A DNA stretch of 64,000 nt from assembly GCF_004519315.1 (NCBI RefSeq), contig NZ_SOZE01000004.1, positions 186,001 to 250,000 of the forward strand, in the 5' to 3' direction. This DNA comes from Mucilaginibacter psychrotolerans (GTDB lineage: Bacteria; Bacteroidota; Bacteroidia; Sphingobacteriales; Sphingobacteriaceae). This document shows positions 35,123 through 43,882 of this stretch, one piece after another (position 1 is the first letter of the stretch; every line of letters starts with the position of its first letter). The notes under the pieces were generated by a model. The model was given only the letters and a program-made list of their open reading frames with translations, ran no database searches and was not told the origin of the DNA. The position numbers and the translations under genes were made by a program.

Positions 35123-36370
35123 TCAATTGCGGTAAACAAACTTGAATTTCTTCAAATCGGGCAGGTGCTTTTTGGGGCGGCTTAGTTCGTACTGCATCAA
35201 TACCTGGCCCAGGTTTTTCATGAAGGGGAGGCACACGGTTTTGTACTCGTATTTGTTGTCGTTCAGGATGCCATCTTCGTTAGATTGTACTACAGCAGCC
35301 AGCATAAACTCCACCTTGTTCTTAAAATCTACGATGTAAGCATTGTCGATATCATACCCGTACGAGTCGCCGATTTTGTTGAATATGCGCACATCGGGGT
35401 TAATCGTTGCCAAACTATCGGCGCCATAATATAGGAATTTGCAGTAAGCAGGGTAAAATTCAGGGGCGGGGTAGCCGGGTTTATTGCTTTCGGTGGGCAG
35501 CATGCTCATGTATTTATAGATGAATTTGTAGTCATCAGCCGTTAAATTGAAACGTTGTTCTGTGGGAAAAGTCTCCGGGAATAGCAACCGGCGCAGTACC
35601 ATTTGCTGGTTTTCGATGGTGTAAACATTCATATTGGCAAAGCTGAAGGGCTGCATAACGAGGCTGTCCTTGCGGTTAAGGTAGCCTTTGCCCTGTAGCA
35701 TGTTCTCTAAAGTCATGGGGTAATTGAGGCTATCGCGCAGGGCGGCTTTGCTGTAGCGTAGTTTTTTGCCATCGTAAAAAGCAACAGGATTGGTATTACG
35801 CGCGCTTTCACCACCATCGCCAACAGCAAGGCGACTAACAATACGGGTGTTATTCAGCCCGTATTTCTTTAGTTTGGTATTGATTTCGGCCCTTCCGATA
35901 AACTCAAAAAGGCGGTTATAAGCATCGTTATCGCTCACCAGCAATATCTTTTTGATATAATTATCGATAGATGGCAGTCCGTTCATGGCCGAGGTATCCG
36001 TTAATACCCGGCTTTGGCCCGCATAGGCGCTATCGGTAAGCATGGCGGCTTTTTTTAGTTTTTTGAGGCCCAATTCGTTCGCTTTCTCCAGCGCGAAGAT
36101 GGCCGTTGGCAGCTTTACCGTGCTGGCCGGGTAAAAATAGCGGTTGGCGTTAAGGTGGTAACTGTAGGTGGTAAAGTGCGGTACATTGTCCTTATCCCGG
36201 TCTATTTGGGTGTACAGTATCTGCACCTCGTTTTGGGTGGGGTGATTCAATATCCCGCTGAAAAGCTCGGGATGCGCCTGTAACAGCGTTTTTAAGAATA
36301 CAGTATCTGTTTGCTGCGCGGAGGCAATGCCGGATAGTAGGGTGAAGAAAAGGAGAAAGCGAGTGGTCAT
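35123..36370 (-). CDS. Exported class A beta-lactamase-like serine hydrolase
   Basis: 415 residues with a signal peptide (residues 1-18, ASAQQ). The SxxK motif is STVK (in FYPASTVKLPTAIF, near residue 82), the SDN motif is in LLVSDNDAYNRLFEF near 149, and the C-terminal triad region has KIGDSYGYD near 349. It is longer than class A beta-lactamases (~290) owing to an insert, so a PF13354 peptidase-like or esterase function is more likely than antibiotic resistance. Periplasmic or secreted. Probable Ser nucleophile in STVK. Confidence 0.85.
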   Translation of the reverse strand: MTTRFLLFFTLLSGIASAQQTDTVFLKTLLQAHPELFSGILNHPTQNEVQILYTQIDRDKDNVPHFTTYSYHLNANRYFYPASTVKLPTAIFALEKANELGLKKLKKAAMLTDSAYAGQSRVLTDTSAMNGLPSIDNYIKKILLVSDNDAYNRLFEFIGRAEINTKLKKYGLNNTRIVSRLAVGDGGESARNTNPVAFYDGKKLRYSKAALRDSLNYPMTLENMLQGKGYLNRKDSLVMQPFSFANMNVYTIENQQMVLRRLLFPETFPTEQRFNLTADDYKFIYKYMSMLPTESNKPGYPAPEFYPAYCKFLYYGADSLATINPDVRIFNKIGDSYGYDIDNAYIVDFKNKVEFMLAAVVQSNEDGILNDNKYEYKTVCLPFMKNLGQVLMQYELSRPKKHLPDLKKFKFVYRN

Positions 36371-36398
36371 ATGTGCTTTTTAATTGATATTCGGGCCA

Positions 36399-36606
36399 AT
36401 TGTCTGAATTCGAATTTTTTCGCTGATGTTGTAATTAGGTGCTCAAGGAGGGCTGCGCCGTTTAAGGAATTAAGTGAATTTTCAGAATAAAAGAGTAGCT
36501 CAACGAATGCTGCATACTTTAAGGATTTAAGAAACTTCCGGAATACAGGGTAGCACAATGAATCCTGTGCATTCTTAAAATTCCTTAAAATTCGAGTTTA
36601 GACAAA
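36399..36606. repeat. TTGTCTGAATTCGAA-type composite palindrome
   Basis: TTGTCTGAATTCGAATTTTT on the left and AAAATTCGAGTTTAGACAAA on the right are complementary ends; the interior contains two TTTAAGGA(A)TTAAG units. A shorter and exact version is at 37392-37500. Confidence 0.75.
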
Positions 36607-36616
36607 CCTCCGCCAT

Positions 36617-36640
36617 CCAAGCGTGGACGCTTGTCGCGGC
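36617..36640. repeat. REP-like hairpin
   Basis: CCAAGCGTGGACGCTTGTCG, core hairpin AAGCG / CGCTT. It is similar to the RAYT-flanking REPs but with GTGGA in place of TCCC. Confidence 0.6.
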
Positions 36641-36648
36641 GTGAGTTT

Positions 36649-37233
36649 TTACTCCCATTTGGTAAATAGGTGAAATTTCAAATCCTTCTCTTTAAGTGAG
36701 TCTTCGTATTCCTTTACTTCTTTATAGGCATTCTCCACTATTTTATCATTGTCGTACCAGATGTCGTCCGCCGGGTAACAGCAAACCCCATCCGTTAGTT
36801 TTGTGAGTATAGCACTTGTTAAGGCGGCGAATCTTAATTCGAAAGTATCGCCGACATGCCAAACAAAGGTTATTTCTTTAGTGCAATTTGCCAAACGTTT
36901 TTCGAACTCCGGTGGTGCAAAGGTTTCTTCCGGCGTTTTCTTGCTTAACAGTTTGCCCATGAAACCCTTTTTGGGATTTAGCTCTTCCAGTTTTTCTGCC
37001 AAACTAAAATCATCTTTATAAAGCTCAAATCCGCTGATTAGGTCTTTGCCTTCCAGAACTTTGAATTTCGGGTTGTTGAATTTGAATTTAAATGGTAAAA
37101 ATCCGGTTGGGGTGGTGAAGGTAAAGTCAGGATGAACTTCCACCACCATATCAAAATTGTTTAGCTGTTTGTTGATTTCGGGGATAAGGTTGTCATCCAG
37201 GGTTTTGGTAAATACTTGTAAATCTAAGCTCAT
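36649..37233 (-). CDS. Hypothetical cytoplasmic protein
   Basis: 194 residues, acidic, no signal peptide or membrane helix. N-terminus MSLDLQVFTKTLDDNLIPEI and C-terminal WHVGDTFELRFAALTSAIL and DGVCCYPADDIWYDND are conserved-looking blocks. I do not recognise the family. Two REP-like hairpins and two related palindromes surround it. A toxin immunity role is possible but unsupported. Confidence 0.65.
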   Translation of the reverse strand: MSLDLQVFTKTLDDNLIPEINKQLNNFDMVVEVHPDFTFTTPTGFLPFKFKFNNPKFKVLEGKDLISGFELYKDDFSLAEKLEELNPKKGFMGKLLSKKTPEETFAPPEFEKRLANCTKEITFVWHVGDTFELRFAALTSAILTKLTDGVCCYPADDIWYDNDKIVENAYKEVKEYEDSLKEKDLKFHLFTKWE

Positions 37234-37363
37234 ACGTATGATTAAATTAGGGTACAGTAGTAGGTTAATAGGTTACGGTCTGCACTAAATATATTAACAA
37301 ATCATCCATTCGGGCGATGCTGGATGCAAAAAATGGTAAACTTCCACACCGATTTGGCCTATT

Positions 37364-37391
37364 GAGCGTGGACGCTTGTCGCGGCTGTGAG
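37364..37391. repeat. REP-like hairpin
   Basis: GAGCGTGGACGCTTGTCGCG with AGCGT / ACGCT stem, similar to 36617-36640. It directly abuts the palindrome 37392-37500. Confidence 0.55.
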
Positions 37392-37500
37392 ATTGTCTGA
37401 ACTCGAATTTTAAGGAATTAGAACAATTTCCAGAATTGAAAAAGGCAACATAATCATTCTGCCCATTCAAAAAATTCCTTAAAATTCGAGTTCAGACAAT
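37392..37500. repeat. Perfect 28-bp inverted repeat
   Basis: 37392-37419 (starting ATTGTCTGAACTCGAATTTT) is the exact reverse complement of 37473-37500, separated by 53 bp. It lies just upstream of the cobalamin riboswitch promoter region. The right arm ends 31 bp before the candidate -33 box. Confidence 0.9.
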
Positions 37501-37531
37501 TCTTGCCATAGGATAAATATACAAGCTTTTG

Positions 37532-37562
37532 TTTGCGGTTTATAAACCTTGTAGTACTTTTA
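37532..37562 (+). promoter_or_regulatory. Candidate promoter of the cobalamin operon
   Basis: TTTG at 37532-37535 and TACTTTTA at 37555-37562, 19 bp apart, close to the TTTG-N-TAnnTTTG Bacteroidota consensus. It is immediately before the riboswitch. Confidence 0.5.
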
Positions 37563-37568
37563 CACCCG

Positions 37569-37740
37569 CTAAAGGTTCCCGGTGTTGCCATCGGGATTAA
37601 AAGGGAATACAGTGTAATTCTGTAACTGTCCCGCAGCTGTAAGCTCTATCAACCGGAGTCCAATCTTTAAAGTCACTGTTCGTTTTTGCGCGAATGGGAA
37701 GGCAGGACAAAGGGGAGCAAGTCAGAATACCTGCCTCAGC
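37569..37740 (+). promoter_or_regulatory. Cobalamin (B12) riboswitch
   Basis: The conserved cobalamin core is present: AAAAGGGAATACAGTG, ACTGTCCCGCAGCTGTAA (B12 box-like), then AAGTCACTG, GGGAAGGCAGGACAAAG and AGCAAGTCAGAATACCTGCC. About 170 nt, ending 114 nt before the btuB-like ATG at 37855. It should shut expression when adenosyl- or methylcobalamin is bound. Confidence 0.93.
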
Positions 37741-37854
37741 ATTATATTATTCATAGCTTTCGGGGATTGAAGCTTGAGTGCAAATGCTCTTCGTTACAGT
37801 GTATTTCCATTCTGTTCATTTCTTGTATGCTGTGGGGTTAACACTCACAACAAC

Positions 37855-39798
37855 ATGAAAAAAAATTACGTAATCGTTGCTGCAAGCCTGGGGCTTGCAC
37901 AACTGGCGCTGCATAGTACTGCAGCCCGCGCCCAGGACACCACCCGGGCACTCAACCAAGTGGTAGTAACCGCTACCCGCTCACCAAAAAAACAAAGCGA
38001 AATAGGCAGGGTGGTTACCACCATCAGCGCACAGCAAATTGCCCAATCGCAGGGCAGGAGCCTGCCGCAATTGCTGAACACCGTGCCGGGCATTACCTTT
38101 TCGGGTGCGCAAAATGCACCGGGCATAGGTACATCAGTTTTTCTGCGTGGCGCATCAACGGGTAATACATTGATATTGATTGATGGTTTCCCGGCAAATA
38201 ATGCAGCTTCTATTGATGGTAGTTACGATTTGAACGCTTTCCCGTTAGATCAAATCGACCATATCGAGATACTGAAGGGTAGCGGCTCTACGCTTTACGG
38301 CTCTGATGCGGTAGCAGGGGTTATTAACATCATCACCAAACACCCGCAAGGGCAGGGACTTAAAGGCAATCTGCAGTTTGTTGGCGGTAGCTACGGCACC
38401 TTTAAAGAAGCCGCCGGATTGAATGGTAAATTGAAGAATACCGGCATCGCCATCAACCTGTCCAATACCGATTCTAAAGGTTTTGCTGCCTCGACGGATG
38501 CAGCCGGTATCGGCGATTTCAGGAAAGACGGCTTCCACCAGCGCTCAGCCAGCGTGAATGTGGACCAGCAAATCACCAACAAATTCGCGCTTAACGGCAA
38601 CCTGCAGATCAGCCGCAACAACGGTAATTTGCCCTACGGCGCTTTTAAGGACGATCAGAATAATGATTACAAAAACACCTTTTTATTCGGTGGCGTTGGT
38701 GCAAAAATTCAACTGCCAAAAGGCTTGCTGAACTTTAATGTAAGCCAGAATACGGTACACAATAACTTCACCAATCTGCCGCCCGATAACGGCGGAACCC
38801 ACTCGGAGACCATTAACTATGGCCGCATTACCAATGCCGAAGCAGTTTTAAATTACAACCTGGGCAAGTATTTTGATATTACCAGCGGCGCGGGCTATAA
38901 ATACAGCTATACCAACCAGCATAGCCTGTATGAAGTTCCGGGTTATAACCCCGGGCCAAGCGATACCACGGCCCATAGCGGTATCGGAAGCGTTTATGCC
39001 TCGCTGTTTTTCAAATCGGATATTTTCCACATGGAGTTGGGTGGCAGGTACAATCACCATAGTGCCTTTGGCGATAAGTTTACCTATACCATCAACCCGT
39101 CGGTATTACTGGCCGATCAGTTTAAGGTGTTCGGTACCATTGCTTCGGCTTTTAAAGCACCTTCGCTTTATCAGCTTTCGTCGGAATACGGTAACAGCCA
39201 ATTGAGACCCGAATACACCCACAGCTATGAGGCCGGGTTTGATTGGGAGATTTTAAAAAATACGCTTTCGTTCAATGCGGCATTCTTCAAACGCAATGCT
39301 AAGGATGTGATCTACTTCTTCTCCGAATCTACGCCGCCATACAGCTCTTTCTACAAAAACGGCACCTTACAAAAGGACAAAGGTTTTGAAACCGAGCTGA
39401 AATACCACGATAAAAAGCTCAGCGCATCGGCATGGTACGCTTATGTAACCGGTAAATTAACCGATGCCGACGGCGTAACCACCAACAACCTTTACCGCAG
39501 GCCGAAGAGCACTTTCGGTGCGAATGTATCGTACCAGGCAACTGCCGATTTCCTTTTCGGGGTGGTGTATAAGTACACCGGCAGCCGCACCGAACAGGAT
39601 TTTGCCACTTATCCGGCTACTATTGCAACGCTTAAAAACTACAACCTGGTAGACCTGCACCTGCAATACAGCGCCACCAAACAGCTTAGTTTTTTTGGTG
39701 ATGTGTACAACGTGCTCGATACCAAATATGTAGATTGGTTGGGCTATAACACCCGCCGCACCAACTTTACGCTGGGGGCAAACTACCGGTTTAAATAG
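37855..39798 (+). CDS. btuB: TonB-dependent cobalamin receptor (BtuB-like)
   Basis: 647 residues from the ATG at 37855 (MKKNYVIVAASLGL); a signal peptide ends near residue 26 (AARAQDTT). Plug domain with TonB-box-like NQVVVTATRSPKK, 'PGIGTSVFLRGASTGNTLIL' and GSSTLYGSDAVAGVINI; the barrel ends in the aromatic C-terminus LGANYRFK. BtuB assignment rests on the riboswitch. It imports corrinoids across the outer membrane. No SusD partner, so it is not a glycan locus. Confidence 0.93.
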   Translation: MKKNYVIVAASLGLAQLALHSTAARAQDTTRALNQVVVTATRSPKKQSEIGRVVTTISAQQIAQSQGRSLPQLLNTVPGITFSGAQNAPGIGTSVFLRGASTGNTLILIDGFPANNAASIDGSYDLNAFPLDQIDHIEILKGSGSTLYGSDAVAGVINIITKHPQGQGLKGNLQFVGGSYGTFKEAAGLNGKLKNTGIAINLSNTDSKGFAASTDAAGIGDFRKDGFHQRSASVNVDQQITNKFALNGNLQISRNNGNLPYGAFKDDQNNDYKNTFLFGGVGAKIQLPKGLLNFNVSQNTVHNNFTNLPPDNGGTHSETINYGRITNAEAVLNYNLGKYFDITSGAGYKYSYTNQHSLYEVPGYNPGPSDTTAHSGIGSVYASLFFKSDIFHMELGGRYNHHSAFGDKFTYTINPSVLLADQFKVFGTIASAFKAPSLYQLSSEYGNSQLRPEYTHSYEAGFDWEILKNTLSFNAAFFKRNAKDVIYFFSESTPPYSSFYKNGTLQKDKGFETELKYHDKKLSASAWYAYVTGKLTDADGVTTNNLYRRPKSTFGANVSYQATADFLFGVVYKYTGSRTEQDFATYPATIATLKNYNLVDLHLQYSATKQLSFFGDVYNVLDTKYVDWLGYNTRRTNFTLGANYRFK

Positions 39799-39849
39799 TG
39801 TTTTATATTACAAGCATTAATCAATAAATTTGTCTTACATTATTCAACT

Positions 39850-40422
39850 ATGTCGTTACAAAAGATCAATACCCGCAACACCGTGCTTATCCTGATGATT
39901 ATTGCATCGGTAGCTATGCGTTTGCTTACCTTTAAATTCCAGTGGCTAAGCAATTTCACCCCGCTGGGTGCTATCGCCTTGTTTGGCGGTGCGTATTTTA
40001 CCGATAAATGGAAAGCATATGCGGTTGTTTTAGTATCGATATTCCTGAGCAATATCCCGGTGAACTATTTCTACACCGGCAAAATCACCCTGTTTAGCGG
40101 TAGCGATATTTGGATGTACGGATGCTTTGCGCTGATGATATTTGTGGGCAGCCTGATTAAAAAGGTGAACGTTTTGAACGTTGCGTTGGCCGGTATCGCG
40201 TCGGTACTCATCCACTGGTTGGTGATGGATTTGCCATGGTTATACGGCACTTTTTACCCGCACGAATTGGCAGGTTACGGTACCTCTTTAGTGGCGGCCA
40301 TCCCTTTTGAAATGAATATGGTGTATGGCGATTTGCTATTCGGTACCATCCTTTTCGGTGGTTTCGAACTTGCAAAAAGCAAGTATGTAGTATTGCAAGA
40401 CAAGAAACAACTGGCACTTTAA
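39850..40422 (+). CDS. DUF6580-family membrane protein, candidate cobalamin-linked transporter
   Basis: 190 residues with about five membrane helices. LSNFTPLGAIALFGGAYF near residue 37 and the helix-rich remainder match the DUF6580 'putative transport protein' family as I recall. It follows the B12 receptor by 51 bp under the same riboswitch and is ended by a terminator, so a role in cobalamin, cobalt or DMB transport is a reasonable inference; an ECF-S component type is a possibility. The substrate is not shown by sequence. Confidence 0.8.
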   Translation: MSLQKINTRNTVLILMIIASVAMRLLTFKFQWLSNFTPLGAIALFGGAYFTDKWKAYAVVLVSIFLSNIPVNYFYTGKITLFSGSDIWMYGCFALMIFVGSLIKKVNVLNVALAGIASVLIHWLVMDLPWLYGTFYPHELAGYGTSLVAAIPFEMNMVYGDLLFGTILFGGFELAKSKYVVLQDKKQLAL

Positions 40423-40443
40423 GCCTTAATTTTTGATATTTTA

Positions 40444-40477
40444 GGGGCGGTTTTGTATGGTCAAAACCGCCCTTTTT
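40444..40477 (+). terminator. Terminator of the B12 operon
   Basis: GGGCGGTTTTG / CAAAACCGCCC stem with loop TATGGT, followed by TTTTTT. It separates the B12 receptor unit from the sirtuin gene. Confidence 0.9.
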
Positions 40478-40541
40478 TGTAAGATTTTTAAAGATTTTTG
40501 AAGAAATTCAAAGGTTTTTTAAGGAAAAATAACACCGAATT

Positions 40542-41222
40542 ATGGAAAATATCGTCATCCTTACGGGCGCAGGCATTAGCGCAGAGAGCGGTTTAAAAAC
40601 CTTCCGCGATAGCGACGGCCTCTGGGAGGGCTACAATATAGAAGACGTTGCCACCCCCGAAGCCTGGGCCCGCAACCCCCAAATGGTGCAACAATTCTAC
40701 AACGAAAGGCGTAAATCGGTGCTGGAAGCACAGCCCAATTTGGCCCATTTTGCCCTGGCAAAACTGGAAGAAAAGTACCAGGTAACCATCATTACACAGA
40801 ATATAGATGACCTGCACGAACGCGCCGGATCTACCAATGTAGTACACCTGCATGGCGTTATTACACGCTCGCAATCTAGCCTTAATCCGGCCCTTACATA
40901 CCCCATAAATGGTTGGGAAATTAAGATGGGAGAGACCTGCGAACTGGGTTCGCAGCTGCGGGCGCACGTGGTTTGGTTTGGCGAAGCGGTGCCTATGATA
41001 GAGACCGCAGCCCGCATTTGCAGCGATGCCGACATCTTTATTTTGGTCGGTACATCCCTTGCCGTGTACCCCGCTGCGGGCCTCATTAACTATGTTCCGC
41101 GCCAGGTAACGCGCTATATTATCGACCCGAATATCCCCGTTTCATCCGGCAGCCGTGTGGTAGAAATGCCCTACAAAGCCACCATTGGCGTGCCTATGTT
41201 GGTGGAAGAATTGATGGGTTAA
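40542..41222 (+). CDS. cobB: Sirtuin NAD-dependent protein deacylase (class III)
   Basis: 226 residues. NAD site TGAGISAESGLKTFRDSDGLWEG, catalytic region TQNIDDLHERAGS and HLHGVITRSQ with the catalytic His. The class III signature YxxR is Y53-R56 (FYNERR), suggesting desuccinylase activity in addition to deacetylase. Only one Cys lies in the usual zinc-ribbon segment (residues 105-145), so the structural zinc is probably absent. It is preceded by a terminator, so it has its own promoter. Confidence 0.93.
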   Translation: MENIVILTGAGISAESGLKTFRDSDGLWEGYNIEDVATPEAWARNPQMVQQFYNERRKSVLEAQPNLAHFALAKLEEKYQVTIITQNIDDLHERAGSTNVVHLHGVITRSQSSLNPALTYPINGWEIKMGETCELGSQLRAHVVWFGEAVPMIETAARICSDADIFILVGTSLAVYPAAGLINYVPRQVTRYIIDPNIPVSSGSRVVEMPYKATIGVPMLVEELMG

Positions 41223-41229
41223 GCACGTT

Positions 41230-41278
41230 TAATATCGAATAATGAATGCCCAAAACGGAGAGATGAAGTTGGAATTGC
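41230..41278. repeat. Half AATATCGAA element
   Basis: AATATCGAATAATGAATGCC then AAGTTGGAATTGCGG: only the left half of the family is present. Confidence 0.65.
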
Positions 41279-41344
41279 GGTGTGATCTGCCATGAAATAT
41301 TGGCTGTAAACCACTCACCACTCACTAAAAACTACTCACCCCAA

Positions 41345-42058
41345 ATGAAAGCTATCTTCAATTGGAGCGGCGGTAAAGACAGCGCCCTGGCCCTTTACCA
41401 TTGCCTGCAAAACCCTGAAATCGACATTTGCTACCTTGTTACCACCATCAATGATGCCGCCGACAGGGTATCCATGCATGGCGTTCGGAACGAACTTTTG
41501 GAGCAGCAGGCTGCCCAAATCGGTATCCCTTTGTACCCCATCCGCCTGCCCGAAATGCCCGGCATGGAGGCCTATGACAACATCATGCGCGGGCATCTGG
41601 AGTACCTGAAAAGCGAGGGAATAACGCATTCCATCTTCGGCGATATCTTTTTGGAAGACCTCAAAAACTACCGCGATGCCCGCCTTGCCGAGGTGGGTAT
41701 GACCGGTATTTACCCCCTCTGGAAACGGGACACAAAAGAGCTGATCAACGAGTTTTTGAGCCTTGGTTTCGGTACGGTTATCGCCTGCGTGCAGGAACGG
41801 CTGGAAGCTTTTTTAGGCCAGAAAATAGGGGAAGAGCTGATTGCCGGTTTGCCGGATGGGGTGGACGTTTGCGGCGAGAACGGCGAGTTCCATACCTTTA
41901 CTTTTAAGGGTCCGATCTTCAAAGAGGCAATAGGGTACAAAACTGGTGAGCGCGTTTTTAAGGAATATAAAGCTCCTGAAAATACCGATGATAGCTGCGT
42001 AAAGGATACCGATAAAAAAACATCCGGTTTCTGGTATATCGACCTTTTACCCGCTTAA
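41345..42058 (+). CDS. Dph6-like ATP pyrophosphatase (PP-loop)
   Basis: 237 residues from the ATG at 41345 (MKAIFNWSGGKDSALALY); upstream in-frame codons are noncoding repeat. PP-loop SGGKDSALAL and the ERLEAFLGQKIGEEL and FHTFTFKGPIF motifs match Dph6/MJ0570-type ATPases. Eukaryotic Dph6 makes diphthamide, but bacteria lack EF-2, so its bacterial substrate is unknown. It sits 122 bp after the sirtuin, near the B12 operon. Confidence 0.87.
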   Translation: MKAIFNWSGGKDSALALYHCLQNPEIDICYLVTTINDAADRVSMHGVRNELLEQQAAQIGIPLYPIRLPEMPGMEAYDNIMRGHLEYLKSEGITHSIFGDIFLEDLKNYRDARLAEVGMTGIYPLWKRDTKELINEFLSLGFGTVIACVQERLEAFLGQKIGEELIAGLPDGVDVCGENGEFHTFTFKGPIFKEAIGYKTGERVFKEYKAPENTDDSCVKDTDKKTSGFWYIDLLPA

Positions 42059-42278
42059 CCGCCCATTTATTTGGCATATTTTATGGCCAAATTTAATTAT
42101 ATCGTAAATGATAAATTATTTATTTATCAGTGATTTAAATTGTATTAGTTGAATTTTTTATTTAGATAACTTAAACTTTTCAGGGCAAAGATTGACTGTT
42201 TTGCCAAATTAAATTCTGTTATCTTGATTTACTAAAATTAAATAGTTAATTGTCAGGTATTTAACACCGTTTTGTTAA

Positions 42279-42527
42279 TTAGTAATTGTACCTGTAGTAG
42301 GCTTCGCGATAATCTTTCAGCATGTCGGCAAAGCGAGCGGAAACGGTCTTTAAAAATTCTTCATCAAGCAATTCAAAAACGCTGTTCACGCCATCGGTCA
42401 GGTCCATCTCGGGTATCTTGTAACTCTGCTCCATGCTCCCCTTCTCAATCTTCACGATGAATTTTTGGTTCATGTTCAGGATGGATATCTTGAATTCGGG
42501 GTGCGGCAGTTCGGCTATTATTCTCAT
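42279..42527 (-). CDS. Small conserved hypothetical protein
   Basis: 82 residues. Starts MRIIAELPHPEFKISILNMN and has a short beta-sheet part followed by helices (LDEEFLKTVSARFADMLKDYREAYYR). No domain recognised, but the compact length and composition look like a real conserved protein. The element at 42555 lies upstream of its start. Confidence 0.65.
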   Translation of the reverse strand: MRIIAELPHPEFKISILNMNQKFIVKIEKGSMEQSYKIPEMDLTDGVNSVFELLDEEFLKTVSARFADMLKDYREAYYRYNY

Positions 42528-42554
42528 GTTGATTATTGATTTTGGTAATTTTTA

Positions 42555-42642
42555 AATGTCGAATATCGAACTCCCAATTTCGAATGATGAAGTTCTTTCC
42601 TTCGAAATCCGCGTTCATTATTCATCATTCGTTATTCAAATT
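42555..42642. repeat. AATATCGAA-family palindrome, copy with stop codon of the CrtA-like gene
   Basis: AATGTCGAATATCGAACTCC ... TTCATCATTCGTTATTC. The stop codon of the minus-strand gene 42625-43332 lies inside the right arm, and its last few codons are repeat-derived. Confidence 0.8.
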
Positions 42643-43332
42643 TATCCCTTCCAAAGGGTTCTTCCCATTCAGTGTGCCCCTGCTTTCGAGGACGGCGAAA
42701 CGGGCAAAAAGCTCTTCGCTGTACCAGCCCTCGCTGCGGGTTTTTTTGATGACCTCGGCGTGTTCTTTGCTGCCATAGGCAAAGGCTTTCATGTGGTCCA
42801 TACTCTCCCAAACCGAGAAGGTGGCTTGCCGGTAAACCGGTGCCTCACCCACGCCGATTGACGTGATATAACCGGGTGCCTTCGTCATCAATTGGGCCAC
42901 CTCATCCACATGGCTCCAGAAGTTTTTTAGTCGGCTGGTTTTGATGGTTGCCCGGGTGAGCACGGCCATTGGCCCGGTACCCGGTTTAGCATCCGGTTTG
43001 CCGAAGGGTTCTTTTCCATCCCATTTTCCATGGCTCATCACGGGCTGGCAAAGTACGGTCCATTGCTCGCTGCCCAGTGCTTTCCACCACTTGCTTACGA
43101 AGGATTTTTGTTGGAATTCTTCATAGTCTTCGCGGCTATCCCATACGGCCAAAAGGCCCCAGTGTTGCCAGTCGGGTTGCAGGTCGAACGTGCCATTGCG
43201 GCCTGTGCCCAACAGTTTCCAAAACGTGCAGCCTGCTTGCATGGCCATGGGTAAACGGTGTACGGCCATACCCAGCAGGGCGAATGGCACGAAGCTTTTT
43301 CGGTAACGAACAATGGTGAGGCTGACGATCAT
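42625..43332 (-). CDS. CrtA-like/DUF3291 protein (antibiotic biosynthesis monooxygenase-like)
   Basis: 235 residues. The residues 'LLGTGRNGTFDLQPDWQHWG' and ARATIKTSRLKNFWSHV and WESMDHMKAFAYGSKEHAEVIKK match the spheroidene monooxygenase-like (CrtA) family of ABM-fold proteins, as I remember it. Bacteroidota homologues lack carotenoid clusters; function unknown. The C-terminal residues GINLNNE come from the dispersed repeat. Confidence 0.8.
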   Translation of the reverse strand: MIVSLTIVRYRKSFVPFALLGMAVHRLPMAMQAGCTFWKLLGTGRNGTFDLQPDWQHWGLLAVWDSREDYEEFQQKSFVSKWWKALGSEQWTVLCQPVMSHGKWDGKEPFGKPDAKPGTGPMAVLTRATIKTSRLKNFWSHVDEVAQLMTKAPGYITSIGVGEAPVYRQATFSVWESMDHMKAFAYGSKEHAEVIKKTRSEGWYSEELFARFAVLESRGTLNGKNPLEGINLNNE

Positions 43333-43373
43333 CTACTGCGAAATAAAATATTAAATATGAGATTTGGCTTATT

Positions 43374-43381
43374 TAGTTTTG
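43374..43381 (+). promoter_or_regulatory. Candidate -7 element TAGTTTTG
   Basis: TAnnTTTG match, 24 bp before the ATG at 43406. It sits in the 73-bp divergent gap with the CrtA-like gene. Confidence 0.45.
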
Positions 43382-43405
43382 CACCTCGCTACTTACTTTT
43401 ACACC

Positions 43406-43882
43406 ATGGCAGAAGACCTCAAAATAACCACTTCGGCAGATAAGGCCGAACAATACCAATCGCTTATTCCGCAGATTGAAGCTTTGCTTTTTGGCGAGCC
43501 AGATCTGGTGGCCAACCTGGCCAATGTTTGCGCCGCACTGAAGGAACAGTTCAAATGGTTTTGGGTGGGCTTCTACCTGGTGAAGGGCGATGAGCTGGTA
43601 CTTGGCCCTTTCCAGGGGCCGGTTGCTTGTACGCGCATAGGCAAGGGCAGGGGCGTTTGCGGTGCGGCCTGGGCTAAAGCAGAAACGCTGGTGGTGCCCG
43701 ATGTGGAGGAGTTCCCAGGGCATATTGCCTGCAGCTCGCTTTCGCGCTCGGAGATCGTGCTGCCGCTGTTCAAAGATGGCGAGGTAGTAGGGGTGCTGGA
43801 TGTGGATAGTGTCGAGCTTGCCGAGTTCGATGAGACCGACGCGCAGTACCTGGCCGAAATTATAAAGCTCATCAAATTTTAA
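43406..43882 (+). CDS. Free methionine-(R)-sulfoxide reductase (GAF domain, fRMsr)
   Basis: 158 residues from the ATG at 43406 (MAEDLKITTSADKAEQYQ); a longer ORF would run through the promoter. GAF fold with the three fRMsr cysteines: C73 in ACTRIGKGRG, C83 in GVCGAAW and C107 in HIACSS, counted from this start. It reduces free Met-R-sulfoxide with thioredoxin-type electrons. It is the first of three overlapping genes (TAATG with the next one). Confidence 0.9.
   Translation: MAEDLKITTSADKAEQYQSLIPQIEALLFGEPDLVANLANVCAALKEQFKWFWVGFYLVKGDELVLGPFQGPVACTRIGKGRGVCGAAWAKAETLVVPDVEEFPGHIACSSLSRSEIVLPLFKDGEVVGVLDVDSVELAEFDETDAQYLAEIIKLIKF

Noticed and set aside
35123..36370. Antibiotic resistance beta-lactamase
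   Set aside because: It has serine hydrolase motifs but an inserted segment and 415 residues; no resistance context, so only a related hydrolase is claimed.
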